Positions 1 to 9,178 are shown, numbered from the stretch's first letter. The stretch is 64,000 nucleotides of DNA from Burkholderia stagnalis (GCF_902830275.1 NZ_CADESW010000024.1:1-64000); one strand, 5' to 3'. The notes: a model not told the origin generated them from the sequence alone. A program made the numbers and translations.

Positions 1-938
1 GCGGCCATGATGATCACGCCGGAATTGGCCTGGAAGCCGTCCATCTCGACGAGCAGCTGGTTCAGCGTCTGCTCGCGCTCGTCGTTGCCCGACATCACGC
101 CGACGCCGCGCACCTTGCCGAGCGCGTCGAGCTCGTCGACGAACACGATGCACGGCGCCTTCTGCTGCGCCTGCTCGAACAGGTCGCGCACGCGCGCGGC
201 GCCGACGCCGACGAACATCTCGACGAACGCCGAGCCGCTGATCGAGAAGAACGGCACGGCCGCCTCGCCGGCCACCGCGCGCGCGAGCAGCGTCTTGCCG
301 GTGCCCGGCGCGCCGACGATCAGCACGCCCTTCGGGATCTTGCCGCCGAGCCGGCTGTAGCGCTCCGGGTTGCGCAGGAACGCGACGAGCTGCTGCAGCT
401 CGGCCTTCGCCTCGTCGATGCCGGCGATGTCGTCGAACGTGATGCCGGTTTCCTGCTGCACGTAAACGCGCGCCTGGCTCTTGCCCATCCCGCTGAAGTC
501 CTGCAGCCCGCCCTTCCTGCGCAGCATCATGTTCCAGATGAAGATGAAGGCGATCAGCGGCAACACCCACGACGCGAGCGCGGCAAGCCAGCTCGCGTCC
601 GGCGTGCCGTGATAGCGGACGCCGGCGGCGGTGAGCGTGTCGATCAGGTGTTCGTCGGTGACGCGGTTGGTCGTGAAGCGCCACGGCGTGCCGGCTTCCT
701 TGACGACGGCCACCTCCGACGCCGGCAGCAGCGTGCCCGCTTCGGGCATTCGCAGCGTGCCCGAGATCGACGACGGGCCGATCTCGAGATCGTCGACGAG
801 CCTGGCGGCCACCAGCCGGTGAAAATCGCTGTACGCGATCTGGGTCGATGTCGGATGCAGCATCAGCAGCTGCACCGCGAACAGCACGAAGAAACCGATC
901 GCGATCAGCACGCCGGGATAGTCGAACTTCTTGTCCAT
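1..938 (-). CDS. ftsH: FtsH-type ATP-dependent zinc metalloprotease, N-terminal part
   Basis: Membrane-anchored AAA+ protease that degrades misfolded membrane and regulatory proteins. Only the first ~312 codons lie in the window; the gene runs off the left edge, so the HExxH protease site is not visible. Seen here: a start MDKKFDYPG at 938, a TM helix at about residues 8-26, a periplasmic stretch, a second TM near 120-137, Walker A GAPGTGKT at about 209-216, Walker B near 263-270 (VFVDELDALG) and the start of the second-region-of-homology (NDEREQTLNQ) near 280. The divergent periplasmic part suggests it may be a paralogue rather than the housekeeping copy. The zinc-ribbon gene ends 30 bases upstream on the same strand, so co-transcription is likely. 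Confidence 0.93.
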   Translation of the reverse strand, partial: MDKKFDYPGVLIAIGFFVLFAVQLLMLHPTSTQIAYSDFHRLVAARLVDDLEIGPSSISGTLRMPEAGTLLPASEVAVVKEAGTPWRFTTNRVTDEHLIDTLTAAGVRYHGTPDASWLAALASWVLPLIAFIFIWNMMLRRKGGLQDFSGMGKSQARVYVQQETGITFDDIAGIDEAKAELQQLVAFLRNPERYSRLGGKIPKGVLIVGAPGTGKTLLARAVAGEAAVPFFSISGSAFVEMFVGVGAARVRDLFEQAQQKAPCIVFVDELDALGKVRGVGVMSGNDEREQTLNQLLVEMDGFQANSGVIIMA

Positions 939-968
939 GGCATCGGGCCGGCCGCGCGGTTCGCTACG

Positions 969-1478
969 CTATGCGTCCGCGCGATGCCATTCGGCGCGCA
1001 GCATGCCTTCGCCGTCCGGATAGTGCAGCGTGAGCTTGCCGTGGTGCGCGCGCACCATCGCCTTGCCGAGGCGCCGCAGCAGGTGCACGCCGGTCGTGCG
1101 GATCGTCAGCGCCGCATCGCCGTCGTCGATTTCCATGATCCGTTCGAGCGGGTGCTCGCGGGTTTCGTCGTCCGCCTGGTGGTTGAGCAGCGCGAGGATG
1201 TCCGCGCGGCGGCGCGCCAGGTAGGCGCCGCTCAGGACCAGTTCGCCGGCCGGCGCGTGATCCTCGGTGCGCTTGCAGGCCGGGCACTGCTGGGCTTTCG
1301 CGTCGTCGGACGCCGCATGCCAGGTCCAGCGGCCGTCGTCGTAGGATGCGCCGCACGTGGTGCAACGGGTCGCGGTCTTGAGCCGCTTCGGCGCGTGATA
1401 GCTGTCATCGGTATGTGCGGGCGGCCGCTGGTCGCGCCGCATCGCCGACTGCACGGGAGTGGAGTTCGAGTGGTTCAT
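969..1478 (-). CDS. zinc-ribbon protein of unknown function
   Basis: A 169-residue soluble protein. It carries CxxC pairs at residues 39/42 and 65/68, consistent with one zinc ribbon, followed by an alpha/beta C-terminal half without a motif I recognise. The start MNHSNSTP is the first ATG of the open frame. It lies 30 bases upstream of the ftsH-like gene on the same strand, which suggests a joint stress or proteostasis role; this is inference from context only. Confidence 0.7.
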   Translation of the reverse strand: MNHSNSTPVQSAMRRDQRPPAHTDDSYHAPKRLKTATRCTTCGASYDDGRWTWHAASDDAKAQQCPACKRTEDHAPAGELVLSGAYLARRRADILALLNHQADDETREHPLERIMEIDDGDAALTIRTTGVHLLRRLGKAMVRAHHGKLTLHYPDGEGMLRAEWHRADA

Positions 1479-1762
1479 CGTCGCCTCGTTTCGTCAAAGG
1501 AATGGGCGCTGGCGCGTTCGCGCGGCGACGCACCGGCCGGCGGTGGCGCGCGCCCCTGACCGACTCATTCCGCGCCGCATGCCGCGGCCTGTCCGTGCGG
1601 CCGATTCGGCTGGCCGGGTGGCGGCGGCCGGCGGCATCACCGGCACGCGCGTGCATGCAGCTCGTAAGTCCAGTCTAGTTCGCGCCCGCGCGTCGCGCGA
1701 CCGGGGCGATTCGTCCGATGAAGCCTTTCAACCCCGAGCCTCGTCGCGTTATAGTCGCGTTC

Positions 1763-1780
1763 GTGACATTTATGTGACAA
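1763..1780. promoter_or_regulatory. Pho-box-like direct repeat upstream of acid phosphatase
   Basis: Two 7-base repeats, GTGACAT and GTGACAA, separated by the 4-base AT-rich spacer TTAT (11-base period). Read on the minus strand this is TTGTCAC-ATAA-ATGTCAC, close to the PhoB consensus of two CTGTCAT-like units 11 bases apart. It lies about 98 bases before the acid phosphatase start, though in reverse orientation to that gene. PhoB control would fit a secreted phosphatase. The rest of the 1479-1877 gap shows no gene. Confidence 0.5.
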
Positions 1781-1877
1781 ATCGGCGCACGCCGATGCAC
1801 GATGCTCACGCGCGCGGCCGCCGCGCCGCCAACGATCCAACGACGCTATCCACCCGCCTATCCGAGGAGCACACGAC

Positions 1878-3548
1878 GTGAACGACACCCCCGACCGGCC
1901 CGACGACCTTCCCGACGACCTCGACCGCCGCCGCGTGCTCGGCGGCATCGCCGCGCTCGGCGCGAGCGTCGCGCTCGCCGGCTGCGAGACGCAGCCGCTG
2001 GCCGGCGCCGCGTCGCGTTCCGCCGCCGACTTGCGGCTCGACGACGCGCTGCGCCACCACGTGCGCAACATCGTCGTGATCTACGCGGAAAACCGCAGCT
2101 TCGCGAACCTGTACGGCGATTTCCCCGGCGTGCAATACCCGCTGAGCGCGGTGCCGCCCGACCACGCACAGCAGCTCGACCGCGACGGCAAGACGCCGCT
2201 GCGCGAGCTGCCGAAGATCTGGGGCGGCCTCGTGCCGCAGGCGCAGGAGATCGACGGCAAGCGCTACATGATCGGCGAGCGCGATATCCGGAACCTGCCG
2301 AACGCGCCGTTCCTGATCCGCGACGCGCAGGGCAAGCCGCTGCCGAACAACGTGATCACGCGCGACCTGTGGCACCGCTTCTACCAGAACCAGATGCAGA
2401 TCAACGCGGGCCGCAACGACCAGTTCGCCGCGTGGGCGGATTCGGGCGGCCTCGTGATGGGCCACTACCGCAATTCCGCCGACACGCTGCGGCTTTGGAA
2501 CCTCGCGCGGCAGTACACGCTGTGCGACAACTTCTTCATGGCGGCCTTCGGCGGCTCGTGGCTCAACCACATGTACCTGATTTCCGCGCAGGCGCCGCTG
2601 TATCCGGATGCGCACAAGCATCCGCAGGCGAAGAAGCTGCTGTCGGTGGTCGAAGGCGATGACCCGACCGGCACGCGCCTGAAGGTCGCGGGCGATTCGC
2701 CGGCATCCGCGCTCGACGGCCCGCCGAAGTTCGTGAGCGACGGCCCGCTGACGCCGGACGGCTATGGCGTGAACACGATGGCGCCGCCGTACCAGCCGAG
2801 CTACGTGCCGCCGCCCGAAGGCGGCAACCCCGCGTATGCGGACCCGGCCGACCATCGCGTGCTGCCGCCGCAGGGCTACGCGACGATCGGCGACCGCCTG
2901 TCGGACAAGGGCGTCGACTGGGCGTGGTACAGCGGTGCGTGGCAATACGCGCTCGAGCATCGCGACACCGGCGACGTGCCCGATTTCCAGTACCACCACC
3001 AGCCGTTCAACTACTTCGTCAAGTACGCGCCGGGCACCGAAGCGCGCCGCCGCCACCTGCGCGACGCGGGGCTCGGCGACGCGCCGTCGACCAACCGCCT
3101 GCTCGCCGACATCGACGCGGGCCGCCTGCCCGCGGTCACGTTCTACAAGCCGCAGGGCAACCTGAACATGCACGCGGGCTACGCGGACATCGCGTCGGGC
3201 GACCGCCACATCGCGACCGTGATCGAGCATATCCAGCGCGGGCCGCAGTGGGCGAACACGGTGATCATCATGACGCACGACGAGAACGGCGGCTGGTGGG
3301 ATCCGGTCGCGCCGCCGCTCGGCGACCGCTGGGGCCCCGGCTCGCGGATTCCGGCGCTGGTGATCGCGCCGTTCGCGAAGAAGGGTTACGTCGACCACAC
3401 GCTGTATGACACGAACTCGATCCTGCGCTTCATCAGCCGCGTGCACGGGCTGGTGCCGCTCGACGGCGTGGCATCGCGCAACCAGGCGTTCGCCGCGCGC
3501 GGCCAGACGCCGCCGGGGGATCTGACGAACGCGCTCGACATCGGTTGA
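1878..3548 (+). CDS. AcpA-like acid phosphatase / phosphoesterase lipoprotein
   Basis: A 556-residue member of the phosphoesterase (phospholipase C/AcpA) family, which hydrolyses phosphate esters outside the cytoplasm. The N-terminus has an RRR motif at 17-19, a hydrophobic stretch and a lipobox LAGC with Cys36, so Tat- or Sec-dependent export and lipidation are likely. The family signature VVIYAENRSFANLYG follows near residue 65, and a second metal-site segment MTHDENGGWWDPV lies near residue 470. The gene stands alone between a Pho-box-like site and a strong intrinsic terminator. Specific substrate is not determinable from the sequence. Confidence 0.88.
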   Translation: MNDTPDRPDDLPDDLDRRRVLGGIAALGASVALAGCETQPLAGAASRSAADLRLDDALRHHVRNIVVIYAENRSFANLYGDFPGVQYPLSAVPPDHAQQLDRDGKTPLRELPKIWGGLVPQAQEIDGKRYMIGERDIRNLPNAPFLIRDAQGKPLPNNVITRDLWHRFYQNQMQINAGRNDQFAAWADSGGLVMGHYRNSADTLRLWNLARQYTLCDNFFMAAFGGSWLNHMYLISAQAPLYPDAHKHPQAKKLLSVVEGDDPTGTRLKVAGDSPASALDGPPKFVSDGPLTPDGYGVNTMAPPYQPSYVPPPEGGNPAYADPADHRVLPPQGYATIGDRLSDKGVDWAWYSGAWQYALEHRDTGDVPDFQYHHQPFNYFVKYAPGTEARRRHLRDAGLGDAPSTNRLLADIDAGRLPAVTFYKPQGNLNMHAGYADIASGDRHIATVIEHIQRGPQWANTVIIMTHDENGGWWDPVAPPLGDRWGPGSRIPALVIAPFAKKGYVDHTLYDTNSILRFISRVHGLVPLDGVASRNQAFAARGQTPPGDLTNALDIG

Positions 3549-3562
3549 GTTGGTGCGCAAGC

Positions 3563-3597
3563 GAAACGACGGCGAGCCTCGTGCTCGCCGTCGTTTC
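3563..3597 (+). terminator. intrinsic terminator after the acid phosphatase gene
   Basis: Near-perfect hairpin: left arm GAAACGACGGCGAG, 7-base loop, right arm CTCGCCGTCGTTTC, then TTC. It starts 15 bases after the phosphatase stop codon. Confidence 0.8.
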
Positions 3598-3675
3598 TTC
3601 AGGTCATGGCGTTGGCGCAGCTAGGCGGCATCGCGCAGCGCGCCGCGCTCGGCCCGCGCCGCATGACGCCCCGCC

Positions 3676-3954
3676 ATGCAGCGCGTCGCGTCGGGCAAGG
3701 CCTATCTGGTCGGCAACGAAAACCTGAGCTTTGCCGACTATTTCGCGGCGTTCTTCCGCGCGGCCGGCCAGCCGCAGCCGGTGCCGTGCGTCGACCACGA
3801 ACATCCGCTGCTGCCGGACCTCGCGATCTATACGGGGCGCGGCAACGTCGTGTCGTACGAGCCGGACCCGGCGGATGTCGCGGTGCTGCGCTACCGGCGC
3901 GGCGACGTGCAGCCCGCGGTCGACGAAGTCGTCGCGCATTGCCGCGCGCTGTGA
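3676..3954 (+). pseudogene. C-terminal remnant of an NAD-dependent epimerase/dehydratase
   Basis: About 92 codons that read like the C-terminal end of a nucleotide-sugar epimerase-type protein (GKAYLVGNENLSFADYF...), with no Rossmann fold or catalytic YxxxK upstream. The ~80 bases before it hold no further homologous reading frame, and the piece is squeezed between two terminators. I take it as a decayed remnant of a roughly 300-residue gene; a translated small protein starting at the ATG at 3676 cannot be excluded. Confidence 0.6.
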
Positions 3955-3985
3955 GCGGTGTCGTGCGCATCGTGGCGTGCGCATG

Positions 3986-4024
3986 AAAAACGTCCCGCGC
4001 GGCCTGCATGGCCGGCGCGGGACG
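3986..4024 (-). terminator. intrinsic terminator of pckG
   Basis: Perfect 10-bp stem CGTCCCGCGC / GCGCGGGACG around a 14-base loop. On the minus strand it is followed by TTTTT. It lies 36 bases beyond the pckG stop codon. Confidence 0.85.
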
Positions 4025-4059
4025 TCGTGTGCGATGCGCCGGCGCTCCGGCGCATGAAC

Positions 4060-5925
4060 TTACTCGCCGACGCGTTCCTCGATCTTCTTCATCGTGTCGA
4101 GCAGCGCGGCCGGCAGACGCAGCTTCAGCGTATCGAACAACTGCGCATGCAGCTTCAGCTCGTCGCGCCATTCGGCGGCGTCCATCGACGTGACCGCATC
4201 GAACTGCTCACGCGTGAACGCGAGCCCGTCCCAGTGCAGGTCGTCATAAGCCGGCGACACGCCGAACGCATGGTCGGCGCCGCCGCCCTGCCCTTCGAGA
4301 CGGTCGAGCATCCACTTCAGCACCCGCATGTTCTCGCCGAAGCCCGGCCACACGAACTTGCCGTTGCCGTCCTTGCGGAACCAGTTCACGCAGTAGATCT
4401 TCGGCGGCGTCGCGCCGCTCGCGGCGAGTTGCTCGCCCATCTTCAGCCAGTGGCCGAAATAGTCGCTCATGTTGTAGCCGCAGAACGGCAGCATCGCGAA
4501 CGGGTCGCGCCGCACGATGCCCTGCTGGCCGACCGCCGCGGCGGTCGTTTCCGAGCCCATCGTCGCAGCCATGTACACGCCTTCGACCCAGTCGCGCGCC
4601 TCGGTGACGAGCGGCACGGTGGTCGAACGGCGCCCGCCGAAGATGAACGCGTCGATCGGCACGCCGGCCGGGTTCTCCCAGTCGGCGTCGATCGACGGGC
4701 ATTGCGCGGCCGGCGCGGTGAAGCGCGAGTTCGGATGCGCGGCCTTGCGGCCGGTTTCCTTGCCGATCTCCGGCGTCCACGGGTTGCCCTGCCAGTCGGT
4801 GAGCTTCGCGGGCGGCGTATCGGTCAGCCCTTCCCACCACACGTCGCCGTCCTCGGTCAGCGCGACGTTCGTGAAGATCACGTTTTCCTTCAGCGTCGAG
4901 ATCGCGTTCGGATTGGTCTTTTCACCGGTGCCGGGCGCGACGCCGAAGAAACCCGCCTCCGGGTTGATCGCATACAGCCGGCCGTCGCGGCCGGGCTTCA
5001 GCCACGCGATGTCGTCGCCGATCGTCGTGACCTGCCAGCCGTCGAAGCCCTTCGGCGGAATCAGCATCGCGAAATTGGTCTTGCCGCACGCGGACGGGAA
5101 CGCCGCCGCGACGTGATACTTCTTGCCGGCCGGCGACGTCACGCCGAGGATCAGCATGTGCTCGGCGAGCCAGCCCTGGTCGCGGCCCATCGTCGACGCG
5201 ATGCGCAGCGCGAAGCATTTCTTGCCGAGCAGCGCGTTGCCGCCGTAGCCGGAGCCGAAGCTCCAGATCTCGCGCGACTCGGGAAAATGCACGATGTACT
5301 TGACCGGGTTGCACGGCCACGGCACGTCCTGCTGGCCCGCTTCGAGCGGATGGCCGACGCTGTGCACGCACGGCACGAAATCGCCGTCCTCGCCGAGCAC
5401 GTCGTACACGTCGCGGCCCATGCGCGTCATGATCCGCATGTTCACCGCGACGTACGGGCTGTCCGACAGTTCGACGCCGACGTGCGCGATGGGCGAGCCG
5501 AGCGGGCCCATCGAGAACGGCACGACATACAGCGTGCGGCCGCGCATCGCGCCGCGGAACAGGCCGTCGAGCGTCTCGCGCATTTCGTCGGGCGCGACCC
5601 AGTTGTTGGTCGGGCCGACGTCGTCGCGCGACGCGGCGCAGATGAACGTGCGATCCTCGACGCGCGCGACGTCCGACGGATCGGACTGCGCCAGATACGA
5701 ATTGGGACGCTTCACGGGATCGAGCCGCTTGAGCGTCCCCTGGTCGACCATTGCCTGGCACAGCGCGTCGTATTCGGCCTGCGAGCCGTCGCACCAGACG
5801 ACGCGGTCGGGCTCGGTGAGTTCGGCGATGCGCGCCACCCAGTCGATCAGCCCGCGATGCTTGACGAATGCGGGCGGTGCGATCGTCGGGCCGTGTGTGA
5901 CTTCGGCCATGGTGTTTCGCTGCAT
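4060..5925 (-). CDS. pckG: phosphoenolpyruvate carboxykinase (GTP)
   Basis: Decarboxylates and phosphorylates oxaloacetate to phosphoenolpyruvate with GTP, the entry step of gluconeogenesis. 621 residues, normal for the GTP family. Recognisable elements are the kinase-1a P-loop SACGKTNFAML, the family segment FGSGYGGNALLGKK and the nucleotide-binding region WPGFGENMRVLKWM. The start at 5925 (MQRNTMAEV) is chosen because GGAGA lies 8 bases before it; an internal ATG at 5910 would give 616 residues but has no ribosome-binding site. Monocistronic, with its own terminator. Confidence 0.97.
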   Translation of the reverse strand: MQRNTMAEVTHGPTIAPPAFVKHRGLIDWVARIAELTEPDRVVWCDGSQAEYDALCQAMVDQGTLKRLDPVKRPNSYLAQSDPSDVARVEDRTFICAASRDDVGPTNNWVAPDEMRETLDGLFRGAMRGRTLYVVPFSMGPLGSPIAHVGVELSDSPYVAVNMRIMTRMGRDVYDVLGEDGDFVPCVHSVGHPLEAGQQDVPWPCNPVKYIVHFPESREIWSFGSGYGGNALLGKKCFALRIASTMGRDQGWLAEHMLILGVTSPAGKKYHVAAAFPSACGKTNFAMLIPPKGFDGWQVTTIGDDIAWLKPGRDGRLYAINPEAGFFGVAPGTGEKTNPNAISTLKENVIFTNVALTEDGDVWWEGLTDTPPAKLTDWQGNPWTPEIGKETGRKAAHPNSRFTAPAAQCPSIDADWENPAGVPIDAFIFGGRRSTTVPLVTEARDWVEGVYMAATMGSETTAAAVGQQGIVRRDPFAMLPFCGYNMSDYFGHWLKMGEQLAASGATPPKIYCVNWFRKDGNGKFVWPGFGENMRVLKWMLDRLEGQGGGADHAFGVSPAYDDLHWDGLAFTREQFDAVTSMDAAEWRDELKLHAQLFDTLKLRLPAALLDTMKKIEERVGE

Positions 5926-6524
5926 GAGAGTGTCTCCAGAATTATCGGCAACGGATGGGGGAAGCGGGCCGGGCCCGCGAGATGGGGAAGCGATTCGGGA
6001 GGCAGGTTGCAGCGTTCACGGCGCGCAGGACGGGACGCGCGAGCGGGGCGCGTGCCGGAGCCGTGATGCGGGCGAGAGGGCTGGATGTCTCGTTGGAATA
6101 TGCGAACGCGTGTTTCGCCATGCATGCAACCTGACGTACGACTACATGCAGGTCAGCATACCATCGCAGAAATCGCATTGGCGTTGCGCTGCAGCAAGGC
6201 GGCGCTGCGAAAGCGGCCGGGCACGCGCGTTGCATGCGCGTAATTCTTACTGGCACTGTTTCGGCGCCGCGCGGTCCTGATCGGCGCACGTGGCCGTCCG
6301 GCAAGGGTTTCGCGGCGTCGGGAAATCCGACGCAAAACGGCCGAAGGCAACGAACGTGCCCGCATCGGCCGCATATTCGCGTTTTCGCTACTGCGGCAAA
6401 CCCTGAATTAGGTTGCGGACACAACTTCGCGACCGGGCGCGCTCGGCGCGCTGGTCGAGGACGCGTGGCGAGTGTTGGGAGTCCGCTATATTCGACAGTC
6501 GGCCCGTCAGTTTCTTGATGTAGA

Positions 6525-6695
6525 TCAGGGCTGCACGGAAAAACAAGGCGGCGAGTGCAATTCCGCCGACGCGGCTCGAAGCGACTCATGGTCGACCAGC
6601 CTGCCGAACGCCATGAGCAACCCAAAGAAGCAAAGGACGACGCCTCCTGACAATCCGATGCAGTCGTAAAGGCGCAATCGTGTGAACGGTTGCAT
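6525..6695 (-). CDS. possible small membrane protein (weak)
   Basis: 56 codons beginning MQPFTRLRLYD with one hydrophobic stretch (GGVVLCFFGLLMAF). An adjacent frame continues with another hydrophobic run (IALAALFFRAALIYI), so this may be one of two pieces of a frameshifted membrane-protein gene. No ribosome-binding site is obvious. Not recognised as any family. Confidence 0.2.
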   Translation of the reverse strand: MQPFTRLRLYDCIGLSGGVVLCFFGLLMAFGRLVDHESLRAASAELHSPPCFSVQP

Positions 6696-6732
6696 GGCGT
6701 CGCCCGGTTGGACTGTTGAAGATCCGGATTCG

Positions 6733-6904
6733 TCAGTGGCCGCGAGCCAGCACGACCAATCCTGCACCGTATGCCGTGCCGGCCGCAGCACCGAGCGCGG
6801 CAACATGCGGGCCGAGCGCGGCACCCAAAGTGCCGCCGATTAACGCGCCCCAAGCGGCTGCTCGAGAGCGTGACCGCGCCGATCCCGCCGTCGTTCACGC
6901 TCAC
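6733..6904 (-). pseudogene. frameshifted glycine-rich membrane protein remnant
   Basis: Two frames join into a plausible protein: FAVSVNDGGIGAVTLSSSR in one frame and AAAWGALIGGTLGAALG, ending GLVVLARGH*, in the next. A one-base shift near CTCTCGAGCAGCC separates them. The second half is a glycine-zipper-like helix, as in small bacteriocin-like or stress membrane proteins. No intact start or ribosome-binding site is visible, so I treat it as decayed. Confidence 0.3.
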
Positions 6905-7062
6905 CGCGAACCGTTTCGCGCCCGCCGTTTCGACATCCCTCCCGACAGCAGCCGCACGCCTCCGGCCGGCCTTTCGTCACATCAAAGACGAAATGTCTAG
7001 AACTATACAAATCATCGATATATACTCGTGGGCATCTTCCCGAGTCGATGGGCACATCGGAC

Positions 7063-7560
7063 ATGAGCGACTACCCGGTTTTCGAGCGGCTTTGCACGTT
7101 GCTGAACACGTCCGGCGCGCGGTTTCGCGTGCTGGAACATCCCGCGGAGGGAAAGTCCGACGCGATCGCCGCGCTGCGCGGCACGGCCCCCGGCCAGGGC
7201 GCGAAGGCGATGCTCTGCACGTTCAAGGACGGCGGCGACGCCACGGTGCTCGCCGTGATCCCCGGCGACCGCAAGGTGGATTTCCGCAAGATCAGCGACG
7301 TCGTCGGCCGCAGGAAGGCCACGCTGGCGCCGCCCGAACTGGCCGCCGAGATCACGAACTGCGTGATGGGCGCCGTGCCGCCGTTCGTGTTCGACGATCG
7401 CGTGACGCTCGTCGTCGATCCGATGCTGATCGAATCCAACGCTGAAATCGCGTTCAACGCGGGCCGCCTCGACCGCTCGGTCGTCCTCGACGCCGCCGAC
7501 TACGTGCGCATCGCGCAGCCGCTGCTGGCCGACATCACGCGGCCGGACGCGGCACTCTGA
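7063..7560 (+). CDS. YbaK/ProX-type aminoacyl-tRNA deacylase domain protein
   Basis: 165 residues matching the YbaK/prolyl-tRNA editing fold, whose members hydrolyse misacylated tRNAs. Typical features are EHPAEGKSDAIAALRG near the N-terminus, the lysine in GAKAMLCTFK, DRKVDFRKI and the GAVPPF motif. An in-frame ATG 15 bases upstream (7048) is an alternative start; neither has a clear Shine-Dalgarno. It begins a same-strand run with the YheO-type regulator 24 bases downstream and the cyclodeaminase-family gene, suggesting an amino-acid-related role. Confidence 0.85.
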   Translation: MSDYPVFERLCTLLNTSGARFRVLEHPAEGKSDAIAALRGTAPGQGAKAMLCTFKDGGDATVLAVIPGDRKVDFRKISDVVGRRKATLAPPELAAEITNCVMGAVPPFVFDDRVTLVVDPMLIESNAEIAFNAGRLDRSVVLDAADYVRIAQPLLADITRPDAAL

Positions 7561-7584
7561 CGCCCACCCCGGACCCCTTCGACC

Positions 7585-8217
7585 ATGGCCAAGCCCAACG
7601 TCAAATCGGAGCAGGCATCGCTGCTCGAACAGGTGCAGCAGATCGCGCAGGGGCTCGGCGAGATGTTCGCGCCGTTCACCGAAGTCGTGGTGCACGACCT
7701 GCGCACCCCCGAGCACGCGATCCTCGCGATTCATAACAACCTGTCCGGCCGCGCGGTCGGCGATCCGGCCACCGAGCTCGGCCTCGCGCGCATCGCCGAC
7801 GACGACTATCCGCAGGTGCTCGCGAACTACCCGAACCGGCTCGCCGACGGCCGCACCGCGAAAAGCACGTCGATCGGCATCAAGGATTCCAGCGGCCGCT
7901 ACATCGCCGCGCTGTGCCTGAACGCCGACGTCACGCTGCTGCGCGGAATCCAGGGCATGCTGAGCCAGTTCTGCGCCACCGACGGCGCGCCGGCGCGCGA
8001 AACGCTGGATCCGGCCAACGCGGACGCGATCCGCGAGCGCATCGACGCGTTCGCGATGAACCTCGCGACCACGCCGCAATCGCTGAAGACCGAGCAGCGC
8101 CGCGAGCTGATGCAGGCGCTGAAGGCGGACGGCTATCTGGAAGTGCGGCGCTCGATGGAGATCGTCGCGCAGCATCTCGGCGTGTCGCGCGCGACGGTGT
8201 ACAACGATGCGAAGTGA
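7585..8217 (+). CDS. YheO-family PAS-like/helix-turn-helix transcriptional regulator
   Basis: 210 residues. The N-terminal half is a YheO-like sensor domain (FAPFTEVVVHDLRTPEHAI..., NLSGRAVGDPATELG). The C-terminus is the HTH_22-type DNA-binding domain ending HLGVSRATVYNDAK. Such proteins respond to small metabolites; those next to threonine- or serine-deaminase genes often control them, which is inference here. Its last 11 bases overlap the start of the ornithine-cyclodeaminase-family gene, so the two are translationally coupled. Confidence 0.88.
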   Translation: MAKPNVKSEQASLLEQVQQIAQGLGEMFAPFTEVVVHDLRTPEHAILAIHNNLSGRAVGDPATELGLARIADDDYPQVLANYPNRLADGRTAKSTSIGIKDSSGRYIAALCLNADVTLLRGIQGMLSQFCATDGAPARETLDPANADAIRERIDAFAMNLATTPQSLKTEQRRELMQALKADGYLEVRRSMEIVAQHLGVSRATVYNDAK

Positions 8218-9178
8218 CGCCCGCCTGCTGCTGCTCGACAAGGACGACGTCGAACGCCTGCTCGTCGCCGACGACGTGCTCGCGGCCGTCGCGCACGCAT
8301 TCGAATTGCACCGGCTGCGCGACGGCCGCGTGTTCCCGGTGATCCGCGAGCGGCTCGCGACCGGCGGCGTGTTCGGCATCAAGGCCGGTGACGTGCCGTC
8401 CGAAGCGCTGCTGGGGTTCAAGGCGGCGGGCTTCTGGCCGTCGAACCGGGCCGTGGGCGGCGAGCCGCACCAGGCGACCGTGATGCTGATCGACCCGGCC
8501 ACCGGCCGCCCGCGCTGCGTGATCGACGGCAATGCGATCACGACGATGCGCACCGGCGCGGCCGGCGGCCTCGGGCTGCGCGCGCTGGCGCGCCCCGACA
8601 GCCGCAGCCTGTGCGTATTCGGCACCGGCGTGCAGGCGCGCATCCAGGTGACGTTCGCGCTGCGCATGCTCCCCGCAATCGAGACCGTGCGCTACCTCAC
8701 CGCGAGCGGCGCTGCCGATGCCCGTTTCGAGGCGCTGTTCCGCGACCGCTGCGCGGTGTCGCACGCGACGAACGCGGACGACACGGTGGCGGCCAGCGAT
8801 GTCGTGATCACCGCGACGCCGGGCGGCGGCCCGCTGTTCGGCCCGGACGCGGTGCAGCCCGGCACGCACGTCAATTGCGTCGGCGCCGATACGGCCGGCA
8901 AGCGGGAGTTGCCCGACGGGCTGCTCGAACGCGCCCGGCTGTTCGTCGACGATCGCATCCAGGCGCGCCTGATCGGCGAAGCGCAATGGGCGCCCGGCGT
9001 CGACTGCGTCGAACTCGGCGACGTGCTCGCCGCGCCCGATGCCGTCGTGCGCGAGCCGCACGACATCACCGTCTTCGACATGACCGGCCTCGCGCTGCAG
9101 GATCTCGCCGTCGCGCGGATGCTGGTCGAGCGGGCCGACCAGGCCGGCATCGGCACGCGCGTGCCGTGGCCATGGTGA
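8207..9178 (+). CDS. ornithine cyclodeaminase / mu-crystallin family oxidoreductase
   Basis: 323 residues of the OCD/mu-crystallin family, NAD(P)-dependent enzymes acting on cyclic or open imines (ornithine cyclodeaminase, pyrroline-2-carboxylate reductase, alanine dehydrogenase, iminosuccinate reductase). The dinucleotide site is VFGTGVQARIQ and the substrate Arg/Lys segments are GIKAGD and MRTGAAGG. The ATG lies inside the end of the regulator gene (11-base overlap). The next gene is a hydroxyaspartate/threonine dehydratase-type enzyme, so the substrate may be the imine of an acidic or hydroxylated amino acid. Exact specificity cannot be read from sequence. Confidence 0.88.
   Translation: MRSDARLLLLDKDDVERLLVADDVLAAVAHAFELHRLRDGRVFPVIRERLATGGVFGIKAGDVPSEALLGFKAAGFWPSNRAVGGEPHQATVMLIDPATGRPRCVIDGNAITTMRTGAAGGLGLRALARPDSRSLCVFGTGVQARIQVTFALRMLPAIETVRYLTASGAADARFEALFRDRCAVSHATNADDTVAASDVVITATPGGGPLFGPDAVQPGTHVNCVGADTAGKRELPDGLLERARLFVDDRIQARLIGEAQWAPGVDCVELGDVLAAPDAVVREPHDITVFDMTGLALQDLAVARMLVERADQAGIGTRVPWPW

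Larger units (their letters stand above)
5926..7062. other. long intergenic region between pckG and the YbaK-like gene
   Basis: About 1.1 kb without a solid gene. Near the pckG side there are two related blocks, CATGCAACCTGAC at 6123 and CATGCAGGTCAGC at 6145, a possible regulator site. Two weak coding traces on the minus strand (6525-6695 and 6733-6904) are listed separately. The last 60 bases before 7048 turn AT-rich (ACTATACAAATCATCGATAT) and probably hold the promoter of the downstream genes. Confidence 0.4.

Noticed and set aside
1806..3560. 584-codon open frame on the minus strand over the acid phosphatase gene
   Set aside because: Shadow of a high-GC gene: Arg/Val/His-rich composition, no domain, while the plus-strand frame has full family motifs.
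3958..6066. 702-codon plus-strand frame across pckG
   Set aside because: Antisense shadow of pckG with no recognisable fold; the minus strand encodes a complete PckG.
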